Positions 7,686 through 14,555 of a stretch of 45,629 bases of DNA are shown here, one piece after another. Below the pieces are notes generated by a model. That model was not told the DNA's origin, made no database searches, and was given only the letters and a program-made list of their open reading frames with translations. Both the position numbers and the translations under genes were made by a program. Source of the stretch: Anaerozeibacter quisquiliarum. GTDB taxonomy: Bacteria; Bacillota; Clostridia; Christensenellales; Aristaeellaceae. The stretch lies in NCBI GenBank assembly GCA_051162045.1, contig JBISDI010000031.1; one strand, 5' to 3'. Position 1 is the stretch's first letter. Every line of letters starts with the position of its first letter.

Positions 7686-8828
7686 TTGACGAGACAAAAA
7701 GCAGTCTCCAGTGAGATCCGAAAGATCAACCGGAACCTGATCTACCATTATTTGTACGATCACCCTGCCGTTTCCAAGCAGGAACTTTCCAATGCGCTGA
7801 ACATGAGCATGCCCACGATCACACAGAACCTGACAGAGTTGATCGGCCAGGGGCTCGTGGTAAACACCGAGCCATTGCAATCCACCGGTGGCCGCAAGGC
7901 GCGGACGCTTTCGATCAATCCGTGCGCAAAGCATGCCATCGGGCTGGATGTGACAGCGCAGAACATCGGCGCGGTCATCGTGGATCTGGGCGGTTCGATC
8001 GTGGTGAGCAAGCGCATAGAGGCGCCCTTCTCCAGCACGGAGTTTTACTTCAAGGGCCTCGCCATGCTGATCGAGGAGTTGATCGATGAGGCCGGGATCG
8101 ACCGCGGGACCATCCTCGGCGCGGGGCTGGCGGTGCCCGCCATCATCTCAAAGGACGGGCAGGAACTGGCTTATGCGTCCTTCATCAATTTCACCAAGGG
8201 GCAATTGCGCGATTTCTCCGAATTCATCAAGTACCCTTCCCGCTTTATCAACGACGCCAGCGCAGGCGGCTTTGCGGAGTTCTGGACCAACGCGGCGCTG
8301 CGAAACAGCGAGGGCCTGGGCGTAGCGTACCTATCCGTCAACAACAGCGTCGGTGGCGCGTTCCTGGTGAATGGGCGTATCTTCGAGGGCGACAACCAGC
8401 GCGCCAGCGAATTTGGCCATATGACGCTGATCCCCGGCGGGCGCACCTGCTACTGCGGCCAGAGCGGCTGCGTGGACGCATACCTGGGCGCGGGGCGCCT
8501 GACCGATGGCCATGGGGGCAGCCTGCGGGCGTTTTTTGAGTCGCTCGCGGATGGTAATCCCGCCTCTGTCGTCAGGTGGTCGGAGTATACGGACTATCTG
8601 GCCCTGGCGATCAATAACCTCCACATGGCGCTGGACACGGACGTAATTTTCGGCGGCCATGTGGGCGGCTTTGCGACGCCCTACATCGGCCCTCTAAGGG
8701 AGAAAATCGCCCGAAAGAACCCCTTTTCCCAAAGCGGGGCGTACCTGAAGGATTGCGCGTACAAGCGCGAAGCAACCGCGGTCGGGGCTGCGTTGCTGTA
8801 CATCAGTGGTTTTATAAAGTCCATCTGA
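7686..8828 (+). CDS. ROK-family transcriptional repressor (NagC/XylR type)
   Basis: Sugar-responsive repressor of 380 residues. An N-terminal winged helix covers about residues 10-75 (VSKQELSNALNMSMPTITQ) and is followed by GGRKAR, then a sugar-kinase-like ROK domain. The domain keeps the ROK zinc motif, GH...P.G..CYCGQSGCVDAYLG, and the INDA segment of the sugar pocket. The start is TTG, with GGAAGGGG about 10 nt upstream. It is divergent from the sugar ABC operon and most likely represses it in the absence of the transported sugar. A kinase activity is possible but not indicated by the helix-turn-helix architecture. Confidence 0.93.
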   Translation: MTRQKAVSSEIRKINRNLIYHYLYDHPAVSKQELSNALNMSMPTITQNLTELIGQGLVVNTEPLQSTGGRKARTLSINPCAKHAIGLDVTAQNIGAVIVDLGGSIVVSKRIEAPFSSTEFYFKGLAMLIEELIDEAGIDRGTILGAGLAVPAIISKDGQELAYASFINFTKGQLRDFSEFIKYPSRFINDASAGGFAEFWTNAALRNSEGLGVAYLSVNNSVGGAFLVNGRIFEGDNQRASEFGHMTLIPGGRTCYCGQSGCVDAYLGAGRLTDGHGGSLRAFFESLADGNPASVVRWSEYTDYLALAINNLHMALDTDVIFGGHVGGFATPYIGPLREKIARKNPFSQSGAYLKDCAYKREATAVGAALLYISGFIKSI

Positions 8829-8923
8829 ATGGTTTTGCCGCACAAAAGGCTTCGTGACTTCACGGAAAGCACAGCTGCCGCAGATGGCGTCCGTCCTGCG
8901 TCCGCTTAATGTTAAGAATTAAC

Positions 8924-8952
8924 TTGCGCCTTGGACCCATCTCCCATATAAT
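8924..8952 (+). promoter_or_regulatory. Promoter of the choloylglycine-hydrolase-family gene
   Basis: TTGCGC (8924-8929), a 17-nt spacer and TATAAT (8947-8952). A perfect small palindrome, GTTAA-GAA-TTAAC (8911-8923), touches the -35 and could be an operator. Transcription would begin near 8959, about 214 nt before the coding start. Confidence 0.65.
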
Positions 8953-9172
8953 GGGTATCGGGAAATTGCCCCAAAAAGCGTTGGAAGGCGTTGTGAGGTC
9001 TGCAATGACCATTTGGGCGGATGGCGCAAACCTGACCCTTGGGGGGATTCCTTTTCATATCATCAAGCCGATAGGTACGCCGGATGCGAAGTTCTGCTCT
9101 GCATCCGGCGTTTTCCGTAGGACTGATACCGATAAAGAACATTGGCGTGTTGACGATATGGAGGTATGAAAG
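8953..9172 (+). promoter_or_regulatory. Long structured 5' leader, possible attenuator or riboswitch
   Basis: The roughly 210-nt leader can form CCCCAA (8969-8974) with TTGGGG (9039-9044), a GGTC/GACC hairpin (8997-9010) and, downstream, the terminator hairpin 9077-9111. CGGATG at 9018-9023 is complementary to CATCCG (9102-9107) in the terminator's 3' arm, so an alternative fold could open it. I do not recognise a known riboswitch class. A 54-codon frame starting at 9005 ends over the ribosome site and could instead be coincidental. Confidence 0.4.
9077..9115 (+). terminator. Terminator-like hairpin inside the leader
   Basis: An 11-bp perfect stem pairs ACGCCGGATGC with GCATCCGGCGT around a 13-nt loop; TTTT at 9111-9114 overlaps its 3' end. 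It sits upstream of the coding sequence and after the leader promoter, so it would cut transcripts short unless antiterminated. Confidence 0.65.
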
Positions 9173-10246
9173 ATGAAAAAGGCCAATCTCTGTTTGATGC
9201 TGATCGCCATGCTTGCGTTGATGCCGTGCCATACGGCGGTTGCGGAAAAGACGGCGAATCCCGCCGCGATGTTGACAACCGACGAACAAGCGGCATCGAT
9301 CGCGTCGATCGAGGACATCGACGATGGGTTGTTCTATACGATGGACTACACCGCGGATTACAAGCTCGACGAAGTCTTGCGGGGAGGCATTGTCGATTCT
9401 CCGTCCATGGTGGCGTTTGTGCAGGAAAACCTGCTCTCCGGCGAGGCGCCGGCCAATCCTGACGCAGGCGCCGGTTGCAGCGCATTTGTCGTCACCACCG
9501 AGGACGGCCGTGTGCTCTATGGGCGCAATTTCGACTATAAGATGGATATGGCCGCCGTGCTGATCCGGACGGCGCCGAAGGACGGCTATAAATCCATCGG
9601 CATCGTGGATACAGGCTGGATGGGCTACGGGATTGGCAGCCTCGATGACGGTGCGACCGACCTGTCTATGGCCGTCAGCTTTCCCTATCTCATCATGGAC
9701 GGCATGAATGAAAAGGGGCTTGCGGTGAGCGTACTCTATCTGGACGGCGACCCCACGCGGCAGGACAGGGGCAACCCCAAGATCATGACGACCGTTGCCA
9801 TGCGCCTCGTCCTCGACCGCGCGGCGACTGTGGATGAAGCCATCGCGCTGCTGGATCGGTACGATATGCAATCCGCCTCGCCGGACGCCAACTATCATTT
9901 CCTGTTCGCAGACGCGACGGGCAAGGCCGTCGTCGTTGAATACTGCAACCATGCCATGTCGGTGGTCAATGAAACCTATGTAACCAACTTTTACCTCGAT
10001 CCCTCTATGAATGGGTTCGGGCATGGGCAAAACCGGTACGATGTGATGGCGGCGGCATTGAGCTTCAAAAACCATGTGCTGACAAAGAGCGAGGCGATGT
10101 CGCTGCTGGAGTTGGTCAGTCAAGCGGAGACCAAGGAATCCACAAGCATGACCCAGTGGTCGGTGGTTTATAACCTTTCCGAGCTGGACGCGACGGTATC
10201 CATCCGCAGAGACTATGAAAAGCTGTTCGCCTTTCGCGTTGAATGA
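9173..10246 (+). CDS. Secreted choloylglycine hydrolase-family Ntn amidase
   Basis: Predicted linear-amide C-N hydrolase of 357 residues. A signal peptide covers residues 1-24. The candidate nucleophile is C102 in GAGCSAFVVTTEDGRVLYGRNFDY (residues 99-122), the hallmark of the choloylglycine hydrolase/acyltransferase-like Ntn family, in which the cysteine becomes the N-terminus after processing. The long segment before C102 would be a propeptide. GGAGG lies 8 nt before the ATG. Substrates in the family include bile salts, N-acyl homoserine lactones and penicillin V; nothing here decides between them. It stands alone, preceded by a leader with a terminator hairpin. Confidence 0.85.
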   Translation: MKKANLCLMLIAMLALMPCHTAVAEKTANPAAMLTTDEQAASIASIEDIDDGLFYTMDYTADYKLDEVLRGGIVDSPSMVAFVQENLLSGEAPANPDAGAGCSAFVVTTEDGRVLYGRNFDYKMDMAAVLIRTAPKDGYKSIGIVDTGWMGYGIGSLDDGATDLSMAVSFPYLIMDGMNEKGLAVSVLYLDGDPTRQDRGNPKIMTTVAMRLVLDRAATVDEAIALLDRYDMQSASPDANYHFLFADATGKAVVVEYCNHAMSVVNETYVTNFYLDPSMNGFGHGQNRYDVMAAALSFKNHVLTKSEAMSLLELVSQAETKESTSMTQWSVVYNLSELDATVSIRRDYEKLFAFRVE

Positions 10247-10284
10247 CCTGCCCAGGGATACGGTTGACGCGTTCTGAGCACAAG

Positions 10285-10307
10285 GGGCGCTGCCGACGGC
10301 AGCGCCC
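10285..10307. terminator. Strong hairpin between convergent genes
   Basis: GGGCGCTGCC and GGCAGCGCCC form a 10-bp perfect stem with a GAC loop between the amidase stop and the acyl-CoA synthetase stop. Neither side has a good T run, so it may act as a bidirectional terminator or a 3'-end stabiliser. Confidence 0.5.
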
Positions 10308-10326
10308 ACGCGCTCAAAACATCCTA

Positions 10327-11973
10327 TTAGCTATCCTTCTGCCGGATGATCTTCCTTTGAATCTTGCCCGAGACCGTCTTGGGCAGTTCCTCCACGAATT
10401 CGATGATCCTTGGGTATTTATACGGCGCGGTCACGCGCTTGACGTGCTGTTGCAGTTCCTTCTTCAGCGCGTCGCTCGCCTGATACCCCTTTGCCAGCAC
10501 CACCGTGGCCTTGACCGCCTGGCCGCGGTCGGGGTCGGGCACGCCGGTGACCGCGCACTCCACCACCGCCGGGTGCGCCACCAGCGCGCTCTCCACCTCG
10601 AACGGCCCGATCCGGTAGCCTGACGACTTGATGACGTCGTCCGCGCGCCCGATGAACCAGAAATACCCGTCCTCATCCCGCCACGCCATGTCGCCGGTGT
10701 GGTATACGTTGTTATAAAACGCCGCCTTTGTCGCCTCCGCGTCCTTGTAATACCCGACGAACAGCCCCGGCGGGTGACCGCGCCGCGTGTCGACGCAGAT
10801 CTCCCCTTCCTCACCCGCCTCCACGTCGTTGCCCTCCGCGTCCAGCAGCCGGATGTCGTAGTGCGGCGAGGGTACGCCGATCGAGCCCGCGCGCGGCGGC
10901 AGGAACGCGCTGGTCAACAAGAGCGGCGTGGTCTCGCTCTGCCCGAAGCCCTCCCTCGGTTCGCAGCCGGTCGCCTTCTCAAATTGCTTGGCCACATCCG
11001 GGTTCAGCGGCTCGCCCGCGGCGGTGCACCACTTGAGCGAGGACAGGTCGTACTCCTTCAACTCCTCGCGCACCAGGAACCGGTAGATCGTGGGCGGCGC
11101 GCAGAACGAGGTCACGCGGTACTTCACCAGCACATTCAACAGGTCTTGCGCCGCGAACTTCTCAAAATCGTACACGAACACCGTCGCGCCCGCGATCCAC
11201 TGGCCGTAGATCTTGCCCCAGGCGCACTTGGCCCAGCCGGAATCGGCCACGGTCAGGTGGATGGAGCGCTCGTTCAGGTTATGCCAGAACCGGCCCGTGA
11301 TAAGGTGGCCGAGCGGATAGGTGAAGTCGTGCGCGGCCATCTTGGGCATGCCGGTGGTGCCCGACGTGAAGTACATCAGCATCACGTCCTGGTTGAGCGC
11401 GCGCTGTTCGGCCGGCAGGAACACATCCGAGGCCGATTCCAGCCGCTGCGAGAAATCGACGAAGCCCTCCCGCGCGCCGAGGGTCGCGGCCACCCTCACC
11501 TTCGGGCAGTCGCCGAGCGCCGCCGCGACGTGACTCGTCACTTCCTCCTCGCCCACGGCGATCACGGCCACCGCGTCCGAGGCGTTCAGCCGATAGACGA
11601 TGTCCTTCTTCTGCAATTGCGCGGTGGCCGGGATCTGCACGCAGCCCAGCTTCATCAGCGCCAGCGCGATCACCCAATATTCCCAGCGGCGCTTGAGCAG
11701 CAGCAGCACGGCATCGCCCTTGCGCAGCCCCAGGTCGTAGAGCGCGTTCGCCGCCTTGTCGGACAGCCGCTTCAGGTCGCCGAACGAGAACACGCGCGCA
11801 TCGCCCCGGGCACTCACCCAGATCATGGCGCGCTGGCCGGGCGCGTAGTGGGCGTATTCGTCGATCACGTCGTAGGCGAAGTTGAACGACGAGGGCACGT
11901 TCACCCGATAATTTTCTTGGAAATCCGACATCGACGCGTAGTCGGCATAGGTATAGCGTTCAATGAGGCGCAT
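10327..11973 (-). CDS. AMP-forming acyl-CoA synthetase
   Basis: Adenylate-forming enzyme of 548 residues that activates a carboxylic acid to acyl-AMP and then acyl-CoA. The phosphate-binding motif YFTSGTTGMPKMAAH, the GFGQSET motif, the YHTGDMAWRDEDGYFWFIGRADD hinge region (near residues 455-480) and the C-terminal catalytic lysine in PKTVSGKIQRK are all present. The overall pattern is closest to acetyl- or medium-chain acyl-CoA synthetases. It follows the XRE-cupin regulator with only 6 nt between the genes, so the two are co-transcribed. The substrate is not evident. Confidence 0.93.
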   Translation of the reverse strand: MRLIERYTYADYASMSDFQENYRVNVPSSFNFAYDVIDEYAHYAPGQRAMIWVSARGDARVFSFGDLKRLSDKAANALYDLGLRKGDAVLLLLKRRWEYWVIALALMKLGCVQIPATAQLQKKDIVYRLNASDAVAVIAVGEEEVTSHVAAALGDCPKVRVAATLGAREGFVDFSQRLESASDVFLPAEQRALNQDVMLMYFTSGTTGMPKMAAHDFTYPLGHLITGRFWHNLNERSIHLTVADSGWAKCAWGKIYGQWIAGATVFVYDFEKFAAQDLLNVLVKYRVTSFCAPPTIYRFLVREELKEYDLSSLKWCTAAGEPLNPDVAKQFEKATGCEPREGFGQSETTPLLLTSAFLPPRAGSIGVPSPHYDIRLLDAEGNDVEAGEEGEICVDTRRGHPPGLFVGYYKDAEATKAAFYNNVYHTGDMAWRDEDGYFWFIGRADDVIKSSGYRIGPFEVESALVAHPAVVECAVTGVPDPDRGQAVKATVVLAKGYQASDALKKELQQHVKRVTAPYKYPRIIEFVEELPKTVSGKIQRKIIRQKDS

Positions 11974-11979
11974 ATCCTT

Positions 11980-12561
11980 CTACTCCTTGTTGGCGCCCAC
12001 CGGGATGACCATCGCCAGCAGCTTGCACGGCACATCGCCCGCCGCCTGCATCGCGTGCGGGTAGATCGAGTCGTAGTAGGCCGAGTCGCCTTCCTCAAGC
12101 ATCATGTCGTGGTTTCCCACCTTCAGGTGCAGCGTGCCCTCGAGCACGTAGTCGAACTCGTGGCCGGGGTGGCGGTCGGGCTCCATGTTGGGATTGATGC
12201 CCGGATTCACCGTCACCAGTAGCGGTTCGATCTTGCGCCCCGTGAAGTTGTAGGCCAGATTTTTGTAGATATAGTGGTGCTCGCGCACGATGTCCACGCC
12301 CATGTCCTTGCGGGTCAGCGCGCACACCGACAGGCGCGGCGCTTCGCCGGTCAGAATCGTGGTGGTGTCGATCTCGTACAGCTTGCTCAGTTTCAGCAGA
12401 AAGCTGATCGGGATGTCCACCGTGCCGCTCTCGTAGGAGAGGTAGTCGTGCAGGTCCACGCCAGTCTCCTTGGCGACCGCTTCGGCCGTCTTGTCATAGA
12501 CCTCGCGCAGTTCACGGATGCGCCTGCCAACCTGCTTAACCTGATCGGTCAATGCTATCAT
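11980..12561 (-). CDS. XRE-family regulator with C-terminal cupin domain
   Basis: Transcription factor of 193 residues: a helix-turn-helix at about residues 8-65 and a cupin at about 110-190 with HPGHEFDYVLEGTLHL and EGDSAYYDS, which bind a small ligand in this family. It leads a two-gene operon with the acyl-CoA synthetase and probably controls it. Start choice is uncertain: GGGAG directly abuts the ATG at 12561 but lies 9 nt before an in-frame TTG at 12552, which is the better-placed start. Confidence 0.9.
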   Translation of the reverse strand: MIALTDQVKQVGRRIRELREVYDKTAEAVAKETGVDLHDYLSYESGTVDIPISFLLKLSKLYEIDTTTILTGEAPRLSVCALTRKDMGVDIVREHHYIYKNLAYNFTGRKIEPLLVTVNPGINPNMEPDRHPGHEFDYVLEGTLHLKVGNHDMMLEEGDSAYYDSIYPHAMQAAGDVPCKLLAMVIPVGANKE

Positions 12562-12585
12562 CTCCCTTGTCGTCTATTACGTGAT

Positions 12586-12615
12586 AGTATAATGAAGTGA
12601 GCCCCTGTTTATCAA
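12586..12615 (-). promoter_or_regulatory. Promoter of the XRE-cupin/acyl-CoA synthetase operon
   Basis: Minus strand TTGATA (12610-12615), an 18-nt spacer and TATACT (12586-12591). Initiation would be near 12579, about 20-27 nt before the start codon. Confidence 0.65.
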
Positions 12616-12652
12616 GGGGGGCGGACAAACTTTATATATCGGCACCGGCCGA

Positions 12653-12681
12653 TTGACACAGGCATGGCGCGGCGCTATAAT
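12653..12681 (+). promoter_or_regulatory. Consensus promoter of the Dabb/FucU genes
   Basis: TTGACA (12653-12658), 17 nt, TATAAT (12676-12681): perfect sigma-70 consensus. It lies back to back with the XRE operon promoter. Confidence 0.85.
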
Positions 12682-12716
12682 CGAATACGGAATGTAAATG
12701 TACGAGGAGGAACGAC

Positions 12717-13004
12717 ATGGTTCGCCACATCGTGCTGTTCAAGATCAAGCCGGAATTCAAGGCGGAGATTCCGCAGCTGGTGCAAGCGTTCTACGGCATG
12801 CTCGGGCGCGTCGAGGGGCTGACCGCGCTCGAGTCGGGCGCGGATTTCCTGGGATCCGAGCGCTCCTACGACCTGGCGCTGGTCGCCACCTTTGTCGATC
12901 GCGAGGCCCTTGCGGCCTATCAGACCCACCCGGCGCACCTGCCGGTCAAGAAGCGCATGCACGAGGTGCGCGAGGCTTCGGTCGCCTGCGACTTTGAGCT
13001 ATAA
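12717..13004 (+). CDS. Stress-responsive A/B barrel (Dabb) domain protein
   Basis: Small cytoplasmic protein of 95 residues. It begins MVRHIVLFKIKPE and contains the Dabb core with SERSYDLALVATFVDREAL and YQTHPAHL, a ferredoxin-like alpha/beta barrel that dimerises. Members range from stress proteins to polyketide cyclases, so a function cannot be assigned. GAGGAGG lies 6 nt before the ATG. It is first in a probable two-gene unit with the FucU-like mutarotase, 87 bp apart. Confidence 0.9.
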   Translation: MVRHIVLFKIKPEFKAEIPQLVQAFYGMLGRVEGLTALESGADFLGSERSYDLALVATFVDREALAAYQTHPAHLPVKKRMHEVREASVACDFEL

Positions 13005-13091
13005 ACTGAGAGGCTTCGCCGCGCGAGCGCTGCGAAGCAGGGCGAGCGAAATACCGAGCGCGCATTGCGGCGCGAAAAGGAGGATACGGCC

Positions 13092-13520
13092 ATGCTCAAC
13101 CACATTCCCAAGATCCTGCCCCCGGAACTCGTCAAGATCATGATGCAGATGGGCCACGGCGACGAGATGGTGATCGGCGACGGCAACTACCCCTGCGACG
13201 CGATGGGCACGCGCGTGGTGCGCGTGGACGGGCACTGCGTGCCCGAGGTGCTGGACGCGGTGCTCACGCTCATGCCGCTGGACGCCTATGTGGAAAGGCC
13301 CACGGCGCTGATGCAGGTCGTGCCCGGCGACCCGGTCGGCGAGCCCGAGGTGTGGGACACCTATGCCGGCATCCTCAAAAACCACGGCCACGACACCCCG
13401 AGCGAGATGGTGGAGCGCTTCGCGTTCTACGAGCGCGCCAAGCGGGCGTTCGTCGTGGTCGCCACCTCCGAACCCAGGCAGTACGCCAACATCATCTTGA
13501 AGAAGGGGATTGTGAAATAA
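13092..13520 (+). CDS. fucU: FucU/RbsD-family sugar mutarotase
   Basis: Mutarotase of 142 residues that interconverts anomers of a free sugar. The N-terminus follows the family pattern, with GHGDEMVIGDGNYP (near residues 18-31) carrying the catalytic histidine and the acidic residues of the active site. The C-terminus has AFVVVATSEPRQYANIILKKG, which is nearer to FucU than RbsD. AAAGGAGG lies 8 nt before ATG 13092; an upstream in-frame ATG at 13065 has no site. Its 3' end overlaps the convergent methyltransferase gene by 29 bp. The link to fucose is by family only. Confidence 0.88.
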   Translation: MLNHIPKILPPELVKIMMQMGHGDEMVIGDGNYPCDAMGTRVVRVDGHCVPEVLDAVLTLMPLDAYVERPTALMQVVPGDPVGEPEVWDTYAGILKNHGHDTPSEMVERFAFYERAKRAFVVVATSEPRQYANIILKKGIVK

Positions 13521-14313
13521 CCTTCCGCCCCACGTACATCAGGTGCTCCGCCCAGCTGAGCAGCGCTTCCCGCTCGGCCAATTGTACCGCCATGTCGATC
13601 CAGGCGTCGACGATTGCTTGGGGCTTTTCCATGATGCCCGCCTCGCAGGGAGAGAGGATGCCCTCCTGGCCGAAGAAGTGCAGCTTTTCGAGCGCGAATC
13701 GCGCCATGAAGGGCAGCACTTCTTTTTGGTTGATGAAGAACGCCTGCGTGAAGGCCTGACCGGCAAAGTTCCGATCATGAAGCACCGTCTGATAGAATTC
13801 GTTCTCTCCCTCGTCGAGGATCAGCTCGGGCGCGAACTTCATCGCGTAGATCATGCCGGCGAACAGCGCGATGAACGACGCAAACAGCACCCCGCCGGGC
13901 TTTAACCGCTTGAGGCTTTCGTTTACCGCCTTTACGCGGTCCGATTCCTCCAGCAGGTGGTACAGCGGCCCCATCAGCAGCACGCAGTCGAACGCCCCGC
14001 CCACCGCCTCGGAGGCGGCGCGCGCGTCGCCGACCAAGGCCACAAGCGGCAGGCCGAGCGCGGCGGCTTTTTCGCGCGCAAACCGCACGTTCTCGCTCGA
14101 CAGATCGACCAAGGTCACGTCGCAGCCCCTTTCGGCCAGCCACAGCGCATAGCGCCCCGGCCCGCCGCCGATGTCGAGCACCTTGTCGCCCGGCTTTACA
14201 TAGCGCTCAATGTAGCGGCGGGTGATGAGAAATTCCGGCCGGTTATCGATGCGCCCCCACTCCGCCTCCACCTCGCCGTCGTAATAATCGCGAATCGCCG
14301 CCGTCACATCCAT
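13492..14313 (-). CDS. Class I SAM-dependent methyltransferase
   Basis: Methyltransferase of 273 residues. Motif I VLDIGGGPGRYALWLAERG (about residues 46-64), an acidic residue after strand 2 in VTLVDLSSE, and FDCVLLMGPLYHLLEE as motif IV place it in the Methyltransf_11/25 group. The substrate is unknown; the motif IV region lacks an obvious nucleic-acid signature. ATG 14313 is chosen because GGGGGG lies about 7 nt upstream; an in-frame ATG at 14370 falls inside the terminator hairpin. Expression is probably conditional: its promoter is followed by a leader ORF and an intrinsic terminator. Confidence 0.9.
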   Translation of the reverse strand: MDVTAAIRDYYDGEVEAEWGRIDNRPEFLITRRYIERYVKPGDKVLDIGGGPGRYALWLAERGCDVTLVDLSSENVRFAREKAAALGLPLVALVGDARAASEAVGGAFDCVLLMGPLYHLLEESDRVKAVNESLKRLKPGGVLFASFIALFAGMIYAMKFAPELILDEGENEFYQTVLHDRNFAGQAFTQAFFINQKEVLPFMARFALEKLHFFGQEGILSPCEAGIMEKPQAIVDAWIDMAVQLAEREALLSWAEHLMYVGRKVISQSPSSR

Positions 14314-14337
14314 GTCCAGCCCCCCTCGATCATGATG

Positions 14338-14375
14338 AAAAAGCGGATGGTAGCTTTTTGACGCTTCCATCCGCT
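14338..14375 (-). terminator. Attenuator terminator upstream of the methyltransferase
   Basis: On the minus strand AGCGGATGG pairs with CCATCCGCT (9 bp), continues past an A-A mismatch with AGC/GCT, and is followed by TTTT. It lies 20 nt after the leader ORF stop and 25 nt before the methyltransferase start, within its own transcript. No minus-strand gene upstream needs it as a normal terminator, because the leader promoter lies between. Confidence 0.8.
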
Positions 14376-14394
14376 GATACCCCTCAAAGGCCGC

Positions 14395-14493
14395 CTACCG
14401 GCGTTGCAAGGTAGCATGGACAAAAGCCCGGCGGCCATTCGGCTTGCCAGGATTCGCGCAGGTGGTAGAACAGAACAGCGTGCGCGTCGTCAC
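14395..14493 (-). CDS. Leader peptide of the methyltransferase (32 codons)
   Basis: GTG start with GGGGAGGG placed 8 nt upstream, 32 codons, TAG stop. The peptide begins VTTRTLFCSTTC, has a central ANPGKPNG and ends in ATLQRR; it is basic and has no membrane segment. It starts about 24 nt after the predicted transcription start and ends 20 nt before the terminator hairpin. GGCCGCC in codons 19-22 can pair with GGCGGCC just after the stop, so ribosome position could alter the fold. This is the layout of ribosome-mediated transcription attenuation. I do not recognise the peptide sequence. Confidence 0.6.
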   Translation of the reverse strand: MTTRTLFCSTTCANPGKPNGRRAFVHATLQRR

Positions 14494-14523
14494 GGCCCTT
14501 GCCCTCCCCGTCAGATTTTCGCC

Positions 14524-14552
14524 ATTATAGCATCGGCCCCGGGCGGTGTCAA
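14524..14552 (-). promoter_or_regulatory. Consensus promoter of the leader ORF and methyltransferase
   Basis: Minus strand TTGACA (14547-14552), 17 nt, TATAAT (14524-14529): perfect consensus, placed directly after the histidine kinase stop codon. Initiation would be near 14517. It separates methyltransferase expression from the two-component operon. Confidence 0.88.
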
Positions 14553-14555
14553 CCC

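Noticed and set aside
8956..9073. TATCGG/CCGATA pairing as the closing stem of a riboswitch in the amidase leader
   Set aside because: The predicted transcription start near 8959 falls within the 5' strand, so that helix would not be fully transcribed.
14338..14375. Hairpin as an ordinary terminator for the two-component operon
   Set aside because: A consensus promoter at 14524-14552 lies between the kinase stop and the hairpin, and a leader ORF with a ribosome site follows it, so an attenuator is the better reading; a dual role cannot be excluded.
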